A program made the translations under genes and the position numbers. This document shows, piece after piece, positions 38,309 to 50,561 of a stretch of DNA of 64,000 nt. Source of the stretch: Brachycybe producta. Lineage: Eukaryota; Arthropoda; Diplopoda; Playtdesmida; Andrognathidae. The notes under the pieces were generated by a model, which saw only the letters and a program-made list of their open reading frames with translations, searched no databases and was not told the origin of the DNA. Numbering within the stretch: the first letter of the stretch is position 1; each line of letters begins with the position of its first letter. The DNA lies in contig JAUPFP010000131.1 of NCBI GenBank assembly GCA_036925085.1, positions 62,001 to 126,000 on the forward strand. Reading direction: 5' to 3'.

Positions 38309-39074
38309 ATTGCACACTGGAATTGAAGACATCCCTGCATTCCTGATTGCCCAAGGAATGCAATGCATCTAAAAGCTTCACTCTACGTCTATTAGTTCAT
38401 TTGGAATTAATTTTCAAAGTTACATGTCCATGCACAAGCAATGTCAAGCATAGACACTTCAATGATGTCCACTTTGAACTCGTGTCATTTTTGAACCATG
38501 CAGAGCACACAGGAATTGAAGACATTTCTGCATTCCTGAATGTCCAAGGAATGCAATGCATCTAACAGTTCCATTCTACGAAAATTATTAACAATTCTCC
38601 AAAAATTAAATTCTTTCATGAGTACCCCCCTTGGAAGTTTTTCAAAAAACGGCCAAAAATGAAAGTAACTTGTGTAATTTTTGAAGCATGCATTGCACAC
38701 TGGAATTGAAGACATCCCTGCATTCCTGATTGTCCAAGGAATGCAATGCATCTAAAAGCTTCACTCTACGTCCATTAGTTCATTTGGAATTAATTTTCGA
38801 AGTTTCATGTCCATGCACAAGCAATGTCAAGCATAGACACTTCAATGATGTCCACTTTGAACTCGTGTCATTTTTGAACCATGCAGAGCACACAGGAATT
38901 GAAGACATTTCTGCATTCCTGAATGTCCAAGGAATGCAATGCATCTAACAGTTCTATTCTACGAAAATTATTAACAATTCTCCAAAAATGAAATTCTTCC
39001 ATGAGTACCCCCCTTGGAAGTTTTTCAAAAAACGGCCAAAAATGAAAGTAACTGGTGTAATTTTTGAAGCATGC
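37160..39074 (+). repeat. Segmental copy, units 98-102 (paired with 29883-31797)
   Basis: It carries the AGTTCTATTC marker at 38955 directly after a B head and before TGAAATTC, as in the copy 7277 bp upstream. Confidence 0.85.
38616..38805 (+). repeat. Half family B block (units 101-102)
   Basis: Same half-block as at 31339, including the following AGTTCTATTC, as part of the 7277-bp-offset copy. Confidence 0.85.
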
Positions 39075-40606
39075 ATTGCACACTGGAATTGAAGACATCC
39101 CTGCATTCCTGATTGCCCAAGGAATGCAATGCATCTAAAAGCTTCACTCTACGTCTATTAGTTCATTTGGAATTAATTTTCAAAGTTACATGTCCATGCA
39201 CAAGCAATGTCAAGCATAGACACTTCAATGATGTCCACTTTGAACTCGTGTCATTTTTGAACCATGCAGAGCACACAGGAATTGAAGACATTTCTGCATT
39301 CCTGAATGTCCAAGGAATGCAATGCATCTAACAGTTCCATTCTACGAAAATAATTAACAATTCTCCAAAAATTAAATTCTTTCATGAGTACCCCCCTTGG
39401 AAGTTTTTCAAAAAACGGCCAAAAATGAAAGTAACTTGTGTAATTTTTGAAGCATGCATTGCACACTGGAATTGAAGACATCCCTGCATTCCTGATTGTC
39501 CAAGGAATGCAATGCATCTAAAAGCTTCACTCTATGTCCATTAGTTCATTTGGAATTAATTTTCGAAGTTTCATGTCCATGCACAAGCAATGTCAAGCAT
39601 AGACACTTCAATGATGTCCACTTTGAACTGGTGTCATTTTTGAACCATGCAGAGCACACAGGAATTGAAGACATTTTTGCATTCCTGAATGTCCAAGGAA
39701 TGCAATGCATCTAACAGTTCCATTCTACGAAAATTATTAACAATTCTCCAAAAATGAAATTCTTCCATGAGTACCCCCCTTGGAAGTTTTTCAAAAAACG
39801 GCCAAAAATGAAAGTAACTGGTGTAATTTTTGAAGCATGCATTGCACACTGGAATTGAAGACATCCCTGCATTCCTGATTGCCCAAGGAATGCAATGCAT
39901 CTAAAAGCTTCACTCTACGTCTATTAGTTCATTTGGAATTAATTTTCAAAGTTACATGTCCATGCACAAGCAATGTCAAGCATAGACACTTCAATGATGT
40001 CCACTTTGAACTCGTGTCATTTTTGAACCATGCAGAGCACACAGGAATTGAAGACATTTCTGCATTCCTGAAAGTCCAAGGAATGCAATGCATCTAACAG
40101 TTCCATTCTACGAAAATTATTAACAATTCTCCAAAAATTAAATTCTTCCATGAGTACCCCCCTTGGAAGTTTTTCAAAAAACGGCCAAAAATGAAAGTAA
40201 CTGGTGTAATTTTTGAAGCATGCATTGCACACTGGAATTGAAGACATCCCTGCATTCCTGATTGCCCAAGGAATGCAATGCATCTAAAAGCTTCACTCTA
40301 CGTCTATTAGTTCATTTGGAATTAATTTTCAAAGTTACATGTCCATGCACAAGCAATGTCAAGCATAGACACTTCAATGATGTCCACTTTGAACTCGTGT
40401 CATTTTTGAACCATGCAGAGCACACAGGAATTGAAGACATTTCTGCATTCCTGAATGTCCAAGGAATGCAATGCATCTAACAGTTCCATTCTACGAAAAT
40501 TATTAACAATTCTCCAAAAATTAAATTCTTCCATGAGTACCCCCCTTGGAAGTTTTTCAAAAAACGGCCAAAAATGAAAGTAACTGGTGTAATTTTTGAA
40601 GCATGC
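39075..40606 (+). repeat. Units 103-106
   Basis: Unit 103 is A switching to B, with a private AAAATAATTAAC. Unit 104 is a full B head with TATGTCC and a private GACATTTTTGC (the latter also in unit 18). Unit 105 has CTGAAAGTCC. Unit 106 is plain. Confidence 0.82.
39382..39571 (+). repeat. Half family B block (units 103-104)
   Basis: The right half of the B haplotype with TATGTCC, as in full B blocks, although the left half is family A. It therefore has a different history from the four half-blocks with TACGTCC. Confidence 0.83.
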
Positions 40607-43600
40607 ATTGCACACTGGAATTGAAGACATCCCTGCATTCCTGATTGCCCAAGGAATGCAATGCATCTAAAAGCTTCACTCTACGTCTATTAGTTCATTT
40701 GGAATTAATTTTCAAAGTTACATATCCATGCACAAGCAATGTCATGCATAGACACTTCAATGATGTCCACTTTGAACTGGTGTCATTTTTCAACCATGCA
40801 GAGCACACAGGAATTGAAGACATTTCTGCATTCCTGAATGTCCAAAGAATGCAATGCATCTAACAGTTCCATTCTACGAAAATTATTAACAATTCTCCAA
40901 AAATTAAATTCTTTCATGAGTACCCCCCTTGGAAGTTTTTCAAAAAACGGCCAAAAATGAAAGTAACTGGTGTAATTTTTGAAGCATGCATTGCACACTG
41001 GAATTGAAGACATCCCTGCATTCCTGATTGCCCAAGGAATGCAATGCATCTAAAAGCTTCACTCTACGTCTATTAGTTCATTTGGAATTAATTTTCAAAG
41101 TTACATGTCCATGCACAAGCAATGTCAAGCATAGACACTTCAATGATGTCCACTTTGAACTCGTGTCATTTTTGAACCATGCAGAGCACACAGGAATTGA
41201 AGACATTTCTGCATTCCTGAATGTCCAAGGAATGCAATGCATCTAACAGTTCCATTCTACGAAAATTATTAACAATTCTCCAAAAATTAAATTCTTCCAT
41301 GAGTACCCCCCTTGGAAGTTTTTCAAAAAACGGCCAAAAATGAAAGTAACTGGTGTAATTTTTGAAGCATGCATTGCACACTGGAATTGAAGACATCCCT
41401 GCATTCCTGATTGCCCAAGGAATGCAATGCATCTAAAAGCTTCACTCTACGTCTATTAGTTCATTTGGAATTAATTTTCAAAGTTACATGTCCATGCACA
41501 AGCAATGTCAAGCATAGACACTTCAATGATGTCCACTTTGAACTCGTGTCATTTTTGAACCATGCAGAGCACACAGGAATTGAAGACATTTCTGCATTCC
41601 TGAATGTCCAAGGAATGCAATGCATCTAACAGTTCCATTCTACGAAAATTATTAACAATTCTCCAAAAATTAAATTCTTCCATGAGTACCCCCCTTGGAA
41701 GTTTTTCAAAAAACGGCCAAAAATGAAAGTAACTGGTGTAATTTTTGAAGCATGCATTGCACGCTGGAATTGAAGACATCCCTGCATTCCTGATTGCCCA
41801 AGGAATGCAATGCATCTAAAAGCTTCACTCTACGTCTATTAGTTCATTTGGAATTAATTTTCAAAGTTACATGTCCATGCACAAGCAATGTCAAGCATAG
41901 ACACTTCAATGATGTCCACTTTGAACTCGTGTCATTTTTGAACCATGCAGAGCACACAGGAATTGAAGACATTTCTGCATTCCTGAATGTCCAAGGAATG
42001 CAATGCATCTAACAGTTCCATTCTACGAAAATTATTAACAATTCTCCAAAAATTAAATTCTTCCATGAGTACCCCCCTTGGAAGTTTTTCAAAAAACGGC
42101 CAAAAATGAAAGTAACTGGTGTAATTTTTGAAGCATGCATTGCACACTGGAATTGAAGACATCCCTGCATTCCTGATTGCCCAAGGAATGCAATGCATCT
42201 AAAAGCTTCACTCTACGTCTATTAGTTCATTTGGAATTAATTTTCAAAGTTACATGTCCATGCACAAGCAATGTCAAGCATAGACACTTCAATGATGTCC
42301 ACTTTGAACTCGTGTCATTTTTGAACCATGCAGAGCACACAGGAATTGAAGACATTTCTGCATTCCTGAATGTCCAAGGAATGCAATGCATCTAACAGTT
42401 CCATTCTACGAAAATTATTAACAATTCTCCAAAAATTAAATTCTTCCATGAGTACCCCCCTTGGAAGTTTTTCAAAAAACGGCCAAAAATGAAAGTAACT
42501 GGTGTAATTTTTGAAGCATGCATTGCACACTGGAATTGAAGACATCCCTGCATTCCTGATTGCCCAAGGAATGTAATGCATCTAAAAGCTTCACTCTACG
42601 TCTATTAGTTCATTTGGAATTAATTTTCAAAGTTACATATCCATGCACAAGCAATGTCATGCATAGACACTTCAATGATGTCCACTTTGAACTGGTGTCA
42701 TTTTTGAACCATGCAGAGCACACAGGAATTGAAGACATTTCTGCATTCCTGAATGTCCAAGGAATGCAATGCATCTAACAGTTCCATTCTACGAAAATTA
42801 TTAACAATTCTCCAAAAATGAAATTCTTCCATGAGTACCCCCCTTGGAAGTTTTTCAAAAAACGGCCAAAAATGAAAGTAACTGGTGTAATTTTTGAAGC
42901 ATGCATTGCACACTGGAATTGAAGACATCCCTGCATTCCTGATTGCCCAAGGAATGCAATGCATCTAATAGCTTCACTCTACGTCTATTAGTTCATTTGG
43001 AATTAATTTTCAAATTTACATGTCCATGCACAAGCAATGTCAAGCATAGACACTTCAATGATGTCCACTTTGAACTCGTGTCATTTTTGAACCATGCAGA
43101 GCACACAGGAATTGAAGACATTTCTGCATTCCTGAATGTCCAAGGAATGCAATGCATCTAACAGTTCCATTCTACGAAAATTATTAACAATTCTCCAAAA
43201 ATTAAATTCTTTCATGAGTACCCCCCTTGGAAGTTTTTCAAAAAACGGCCAAAAATGAAAGTAACTGGTGTAATTTTTGAAGCATGCATTGCACACTGGA
43301 ATTGAAGACATCCCTGCATTCCTGATTGCCCAAGGAATGCAATGCATCTAAAAGCTTCACTCTACGTCTATTAGTTCATTTGGAATTAATTTTCAAAGTT
43401 ACATGTCCATGCACAAGCAATGTCAAGCATAGACACTTCAATGATGTCCACTTTGAACTCGTGTCATTTTTGAACCATGCAGAGCACACAGGAATTGAAG
43501 ACATTTCTGCATTCCTGAATGTCCAAGGAATGCAATGCATCTAACAGTTCCATTCTACGAAAATTATTAACAATTCTCCAAAAATTAAATTCTTCCATGA

Positions 43601-45202
43601 GTACCCCCCTTGGAAGTTTTTCAAAAAACGGCCAAAAATGAAAGTAACTGGTGTAATTTTTGAAGCATGCATTGCACACTGGAATTGAAGACATCCCTGC
43701 ATTCCTGATTGCCCAAGGAATGCAATGCATCTAAAAGCTTCACTCTACGTCTATTAGTTCATTTGGAATTAATTTTCAAAGTTACATGTCCATGCACAAG
43801 CAATGTCAAGCATAGACACTTCAATGATGTCCACTTTGAACTCGTGTCATTTTTGAACCATGCAGAGCACACAGGAATTGAAGACATTTCTGCATTCCTG
43901 AATGTCCAAGGAATGCAATGCATCTAACAGTTCCATTCTACGAAAATTATTAACAATTCTCCAAAAATTAAATTCTTCCATGAGTACCCCCCTTGGAAGT
44001 TTTTCAAAAAACGGCCAAAAATGAAAGTAACTGGTGTAATTTTTGAAGCATGCATTGCACGCTGGAATTGAAGACATCCCTGCATTCCTGATTGCCCAAG
44101 GAATGCAATGCATCTAAAAGCTTCACTCTACGTCTATTAGTTCATTTGGAATTAATTTTCAAAGTTACATGTCCATGCACAAGCAATGTCAAGCATAGAC
44201 ACTTCAATGATGTCCACTTTGAACTCGTGTCATTTTTTAACCATGCAGAGCACACAGGAATTGAAGACATTTCTGCATTCCTGAATGTCCAAGGAATGCA
44301 ATGCATCTAACAGTTCCATTCTACGAAAATTATTAACAATTCTCCAAAAATGAAATTCTTCCATGAGTACCCCCCTTGGAAGTTTTTCAAAAAACGGCCA
44401 AAAATGAAAGTAACTGGTGTAATTTTTGAAGCATGCATTGCACACTGGAATTGAAGACATCCCTGCATTCCTGATTGCCCAAGGAATGCAATGCATCTAA
44501 AAGCTTCACTCTACGTCTATTAGTTCATTTGGAATTAATTTTCAAAGTTACATGTCCATGCACAAGCAATGTCAAGCATAGACACTTCAATGATGTCCAC
44601 TTTGAACTCGTGTCATTTTTGAACCATGCAGAGCACACAGGAATTGAAGACATTTCTGCATTCCTGAATGTCCAAGGAATGCAATGCATCTAACAGTTCC
44701 ATTCTACGAAAATTATTAACAATTCTCCAAAAATTAAATTCTTCCATGAGTACCCCCCTTGAAAGTTTTTCAAAAAACGGCCAAAAATGAAAGTAACTGG
44801 TGTAATTTTTGAAGCATGCATTGCACACTGGAATTGAAGACATCCCTGCATTCCTGATTGCCCAAGGAATGCAATGCATCTAAAAGCTTCACTCTACGTC
44901 TATTAGTTCATTTGGAATTAATTTTCAAAGTTACATGTCCATGCACAAGCAATGTCAAGCATAGACACTTCAATGATGTCCACTTTGAACTCGTGTCATT
45001 TTTGAACCATGCAGAGCACACAGGAATTGAAGACATTTCTGCATTCCTGAATGTCCAAGGAATGCAATGCATCTAACAGTTCCATTCTACGAAAATTATT
45101 AACAATTCTCCAAAAATTAAATTCTTCCATGAGTACCCCCCTTGGAAGTTTTTCAAAAAACGGCCAAAAATGAAAGTAACTGGTGTAATTTTTGAAGCAT
45201 GC
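40607..45202 (+). repeat. Units 107-118 with a 6-unit-offset copy
   Basis: Units 107-109 and 113-115 share CTTTCATGAG without the linked TTGTG and GTCC of family B, followed by a plain unit and then by GCACGCTGG at 41763 and 44061, exactly 2298 bp apart. Unit 107 (TTTTTCAACC) and unit 112 have family-B spacer 1 sequence. Unit 113 has CTAATAGCTTC, which removes the HindIII site present in other units, and CAAATTTAC. Unit 116 has TTTTTTAACC and unit 117 CCTTGAAAG. Confidence 0.82.
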
Positions 45203-48200
45203 ATTGCACACTGGAATTGAAGACATCCCTGCATTCCTGATTGCCCAAGGAATGCAATGCATCTAAAAGCTTCACTCTACGTCTATTAGTTCATTTGGAA
45301 TTAATTTTCAAAGTTACATGTCCATGCACAAGCAATGTCAAGCATAGACACTTCAATGATGTCCACTTTGAACTGGTGTCATTTTTGAACCATGCAGAGC
45401 ACACAGGAATTGAAGACATTTCTGCATTCCTGAATGTCCAAGGAATGCAATGCATCTAACAGTTCCATTCTACGAAAATTATTAACAATTCTCCAAAAAT
45501 GAAATTCTTCCATGAGTACCCCCCTTGGAAGTTTTTCAAAAACGGCCAAAAATGAAAGTAACTGGTGTAATTTTTGAAGCATGCATTGCACACTGGAATT
45601 GAAGACATCCCTGCATTCCTGATTGCCCAAGGAATGCAATGCATCTAAAAGCTTCACTCTACGTCTATTAGTTCATTTGGAATTAATTTTCAAAGTTACA
45701 TGTCCATGCACAAGCAATGTCAAGCATAGACACTTCAATGATGTCCACTTTGAACTCGTGTCATTTTTGAACCATGCAGAGCACACAGGAATTGAAGACA
45801 TTTCTGCATTCCTGAATGTCCAAGGAATGCAATGCATCTAACAGTTCCATTCTACGAAAATTATTAACAATTCTCCAAAAATTAAATTCTTCCATGAGTA
45901 CCCCCTTGGAAGTTTTTCAAAAAACGGCCAAAAATGAAAGTAACTGGTGTAATTTTTGAAGCATGCATTGCACACTGGAATTGAAGACATCCCTGCATTC
46001 CTGATTGCCCAAGGAATGCAATGCATCTAAAAGCTTCACTCTACGTCTATTAGTTCATTTGGAATTAATTTTCAAAGTTACATGTCCATGCACAAGCAAT
46101 GTCAAGCATAGACACTTCAATGATGTCCACTTTGAACTCGTGTCATTTTTGAACCATGCAGAGCACACAGGAATTGAAGACATTTCTGCATTCCTGAATG
46201 TCCAAGGAATGCAATGCATCTAACAGTTCCATTCTACGAAAATTATTAACAATTCTCCAAAAATTAAATTCTTCCATGAGTACCCCCCTTGGAAGTTTTT
46301 CAAAAAACGGCCAAAAATGAAAGTAACTGGTGTAATTTTTGAAGCATGCATTGCACACTGGAATTGAAGACATCCCTGCATTCCTGATTGCCCAAGGAAT
46401 GCAATGCATCTAAAAGCTTCACTCTACGTCTATTAGTTCATTTGGAATTAATTTTCAAAGTTACATGTCCATGCACAAGCAATGTCAAGCATAGACACTT
46501 CAATGATGTCCACTTTGAACTGGTGTCATTTTTGAACCATGCAGAGCACACAGGAATTGAAGACATTTCTGCATTCCTGAATGTCCAAGGAATGCAATGC
46601 ATCTAACAGTTCCATTCTACGAAAATTATTAACAATTCTCCAAAAATGAAATTCTTCCATGAGTACCCCCCTTGGAAGTTTTTCAAAAACGGCCAAAAAT
46701 GAAAGTAACTGGTGTAATTTTTGAAGCATGCATTGCACACTGGAATTGAAGACATCCCTGCATTCCTGATTGCCCAAGGAATGCAATGCATCTAAAAGCT
46801 TCACTCTACGTCTATTAGTTCATTTGGAATTAATTTTCAAAGTTACATGTCCATGCACAAGCAATGTCAAGCATAGACACTTCAATGATGTCCACTTTGA
46901 ACTCGTGTCATTTTTGAACCATGCAGAGCACACAGGAATTGAAGACATTTCTGCATTCCTGAATGTCCAAGGAATGCAATGCATCTAACAGTTCCATTCT
47001 ACGAAAATTATTAACAATTCTCCAAAAATTAAATTCTTCCATGAGTACCCCCCTTGGAAGTTTTTCAAAAAACGGCCAAAAATGAAAGTAACTGGTGTAA
47101 TTTTTGAAGCATGCATTGCACACTGGAATTGAAGACATCCCTGCATTCCTGATTGCCCAAGGAATGCAATGCATCTAAAAGCTTCACTCTACGTCTATTA
47201 GTTCATTTGGAATTAATTTTCAAAGTTACATGTCCATGCACAAGCAATGTCAAGCATAGACACTTCAATGATGTCCACTTTGAACTCGTGTCATTTTTGA
47301 ACCATGCAGAGCACACAGGAATTGAAGACATTTCTGCATTCCTGAATGTCCAAGGAATGCAATGCATCTAACAGTTCCATTCTACGAAAATTATTAACAA
47401 TTCTCCAAAAATTAAATTCTTCCATGAGTACCCCCCTTGGAAGTTTTTCAAAAAACGGCCAAAAATGAAAGTAACTGGTGTAATTTTTGAAGCATGCATT
47501 GCACACTGGAATTGAAGACATCCCTGCATTCCTGATTGCCCAAGGAATGCAATGCATCTAAAAGCTTCACTCTACGTCTATTAGTTCATTTGGAATTAAT
47601 TTTCAAAGTTACATGTCCATGCACAAGCAATGTCAAGCATAGACACTTCAATGATGTCCACTTTGAACTGGTGTCATTTTTGAACCATGCAGAGCACACA
47701 GGAATTGAAGACATTTCTGCATTCCTGAATGTCCAAGGAATGCAATGCATCTAACAGTTCCATTCTACGAAAATTATTAACAATTCTCCAAAAATGAAAT
47801 TCTTCCATGAGTACCCCCCTTGGAAGTTTTTCAAAAACGGCCAAAAATGAAAGTAACTGGTGTAATTTTTGAAGCATGCATTGCACACTGGAATTGAAGA
47901 CATCCCTGCATTCCTGATTGCCCAAGGAATGCAATGCATCTAAAAGCTTCACTCTACGTCTATTAGTTCATTTGGAATTAATTTTCAAAGTTACATGTCC
48001 ATGCACAAGCAATGTCAAGCATAGACACTTCAATGATGTCCACTTTGAACTCGTGTCATTTTTGAACCATGCAGAGCACACAGGAATTGAAGACATTTCT
48101 GCATTCCTGAATGTCCAAGGAATGCAATGCATCTAACAGTTCCATTCTACGAAAATTATTAACAATTCTCCAAAAATTAAATTCTTCCATGAGTACCCCC

Positions 48201-48646
48201 CTTGGAAGTTTTTCAAAAAACGGCCAAAAATGAAAGTAACTGGTGTAATTTTTGAAGCATGCATTGCACACTGGAATTGAAGACATCCCTGCATTCCTGA
48301 TTGCCCAAGGAATGCAATGCATCTAAAAGCTTCACTCTACGTCTATTAGTTCATTTGGAATTAATTTTCAAAGTTACATGTCCATGCACAAGCAATGTCA
48401 AGCATAGACACTTCAATGATGTCCACTTTGAACTCGTGTCATTTTTGAACCATGCAGAGCACACAGGAATTGAAGACATTTCTGCATTCCTGAATGTCCA
48501 AGGAATGCAATGCATCTAACAGTTCCATTCTACGAAAATTATTAACAATTCTCCAAAAATTAAATTCTTCCATGAGTACCCCCCCTTGGAAGTTTTTCAA
48601 AAAACGGCCAAAAATGAAAGTAACTGGTGTAATTTTTGAAGCATGC
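45203..48646 (+). repeat. Trimeric higher-order repeat, three copies of about 1148 bp
   Basis: Units 119, 122 and 125 share three linked markers: CTGGTG in block 2, TGAAATTC, and a five-A run (CAAAAACGG) making the unit 382 bp. Each is followed by two plain units. The trimers span 45203-46349, 46350-47497 and 47498-48646 (1147, 1148 and 1149 bp). They differ by a five-C run in unit 120 and a seven-C run in unit 127. This is the most regular higher-order repeat in the window. Confidence 0.92.
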
Positions 48647-50561
48647 ATTGCACACTGGAATTGAAGACATCCCTGCATTCCTGATTGCCCAAGGAATGCA
48701 ATGCATCTAAAAGCTTCACTCTACGTCTATTAGTTCATTTGGAATTAATTTTCAAAGTTACATGTCCATGCACAAGCAATGTCAAGCATAGACACTTCAA
48801 TGATGTCCACTTTGAACTCGTGTCATTTTTGAACCATGCAGAGCACACAGGAATTGAAGACATTTCTGCATTCCTGAATGTCCAAGGAATGCAATGCATC
48901 TAACAGTTCCATTCTACGAAAATTATTAACAATTCTCCAAAAATTAAATTCTTCCATGAGTACCCCCCTTGGAAGTTTTTCAAAAAACGGCCAAAAATGA
49001 AAGTAACTGGTGTAATTTTTGAAGCATGCATTGCACACTGGAATTGAAGACATCCCTGCATTCCTGATTGCCCAAGGAATGCAATGCATCTAAAAGCTTC
49101 ACTCTACGTCTATTAGTTCATTTGGAATTAATTTTCAAAGTTACATGTCCATGCACAAGCAATGTCAAGCATAGACACTTCAATGATGTCCACTTTGAAC
49201 TCGTGTCATTTTTGAACCATGCAGAGCACACAGGAATTGAAGACATTTCTGCATTCCTGAATGTCCAAGGAATGCAATGCATCTAACAGTTCCATTCTAC
49301 GAAAATTATTAACAATTCTCCAAAAATTAAATTCTTCCATGAGTACCCCCCTTGGAAGTTTTTCAAAAAACGGCCAAAAATGAAAGTAACTGGTGTAATT
49401 TTTGAAGCATGCATTGCACACTGGAATTGAAGACATCCCTGCATTCCTGATTGCCCAAGGAATGCAATGCATCTAAAAGCTTCACTCTACGTCTATTAGT
49501 TCATTTGGAATTAATTTTCAAAGTTACATGTCCATGCACAAGCAATGTCAAGCATAGACACTTCAATGATGTCCACTTTGAACTCGTGTCATTTTTGAAC
49601 CATGCAGAGCACACAGGAATTGAAGACATTTCTACATTCCTGAATGTCCAAGGAATGCAATGCATCTAACAGTTCCATTCTACGAAAATTATTAACAATT
49701 CTCCAAAAATTAAATTCTTCCATGAGTACCCCCCTTGGAAGTTTTTCAAAAAACGGCCAAAAATGAAAGTAACTGGTGTAATTTTTGAAGCATGCATTGC
49801 ACACTGGAATTGAAGACATCCCTGCATTCCTGATTGCCCAAGGAATGCAATGCATCTAAAAGCTTCACTCTACGTCTATTAGTTCATTTGGAATTAATTT
49901 TCAAAGTTACATGTCCATGCACAAGCAATGTCAAGCATAGACACTTCAATGATGTCCACTTTGAACTCGTGTCATTTTTGAACCATGCAGAGCACACAGG
50001 AATTGAAGACATTTCTGCATTCCTGAATGTCCAAGGAATGCAATGCATCTAACAGTTCCATTCTACGAAAATTATTAACAATTCTCCAAAAATTAAATTC
50101 TTCCATGAGTACCCCCCTTGGAAGTTTTTCAAAAAACGGCCAAAAATGAAAGTAACTGGTGTAATTTTTGAAGCATGCATTGCACACTGGAATTGAAGAC
50201 ATCCCTGCATTCCTGATTGCCCAAGGAATGCAATGCATCTAAAAGCTTCACTCTACGTCTATTAGTTCATTTGGAATTAATTTTCAAAGTTACATGTACA
50301 TGCACAAGCAATGTCAAGCATAGACACTTCAATGATGTCCACTTTGAACTCGTGTCATTTTTGAACCATGCAGAGCACACAGGATTTGAAGACATTTCTG
50401 CATTCCTGAATGTCCTAGGAATGCAATGCATCTAACAGTTCCATTCTACGAAAATTATTAACAATTCTCCAAAAATTAAATTCTTCCATGAGTACCCCCC
50501 TTGGAAGTTTTTCAAAAAACGGCCAAAAATGAAAGTAACTGGTGTAATTTTTGAAGCATGC
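48647..50561 (+). repeat. Units 128-132, plain family A and entry to the right domain
   Basis: Units 128, 129 and 131 are plain. Unit 130 has TTTCTACATTC. Unit 132 introduces TGTACATGC, a marker found only from here rightward (units 132, 136, 146, 158-161, 166, 167), and has private AGGATTTG and TCCTAGG changes. Confidence 0.83.
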
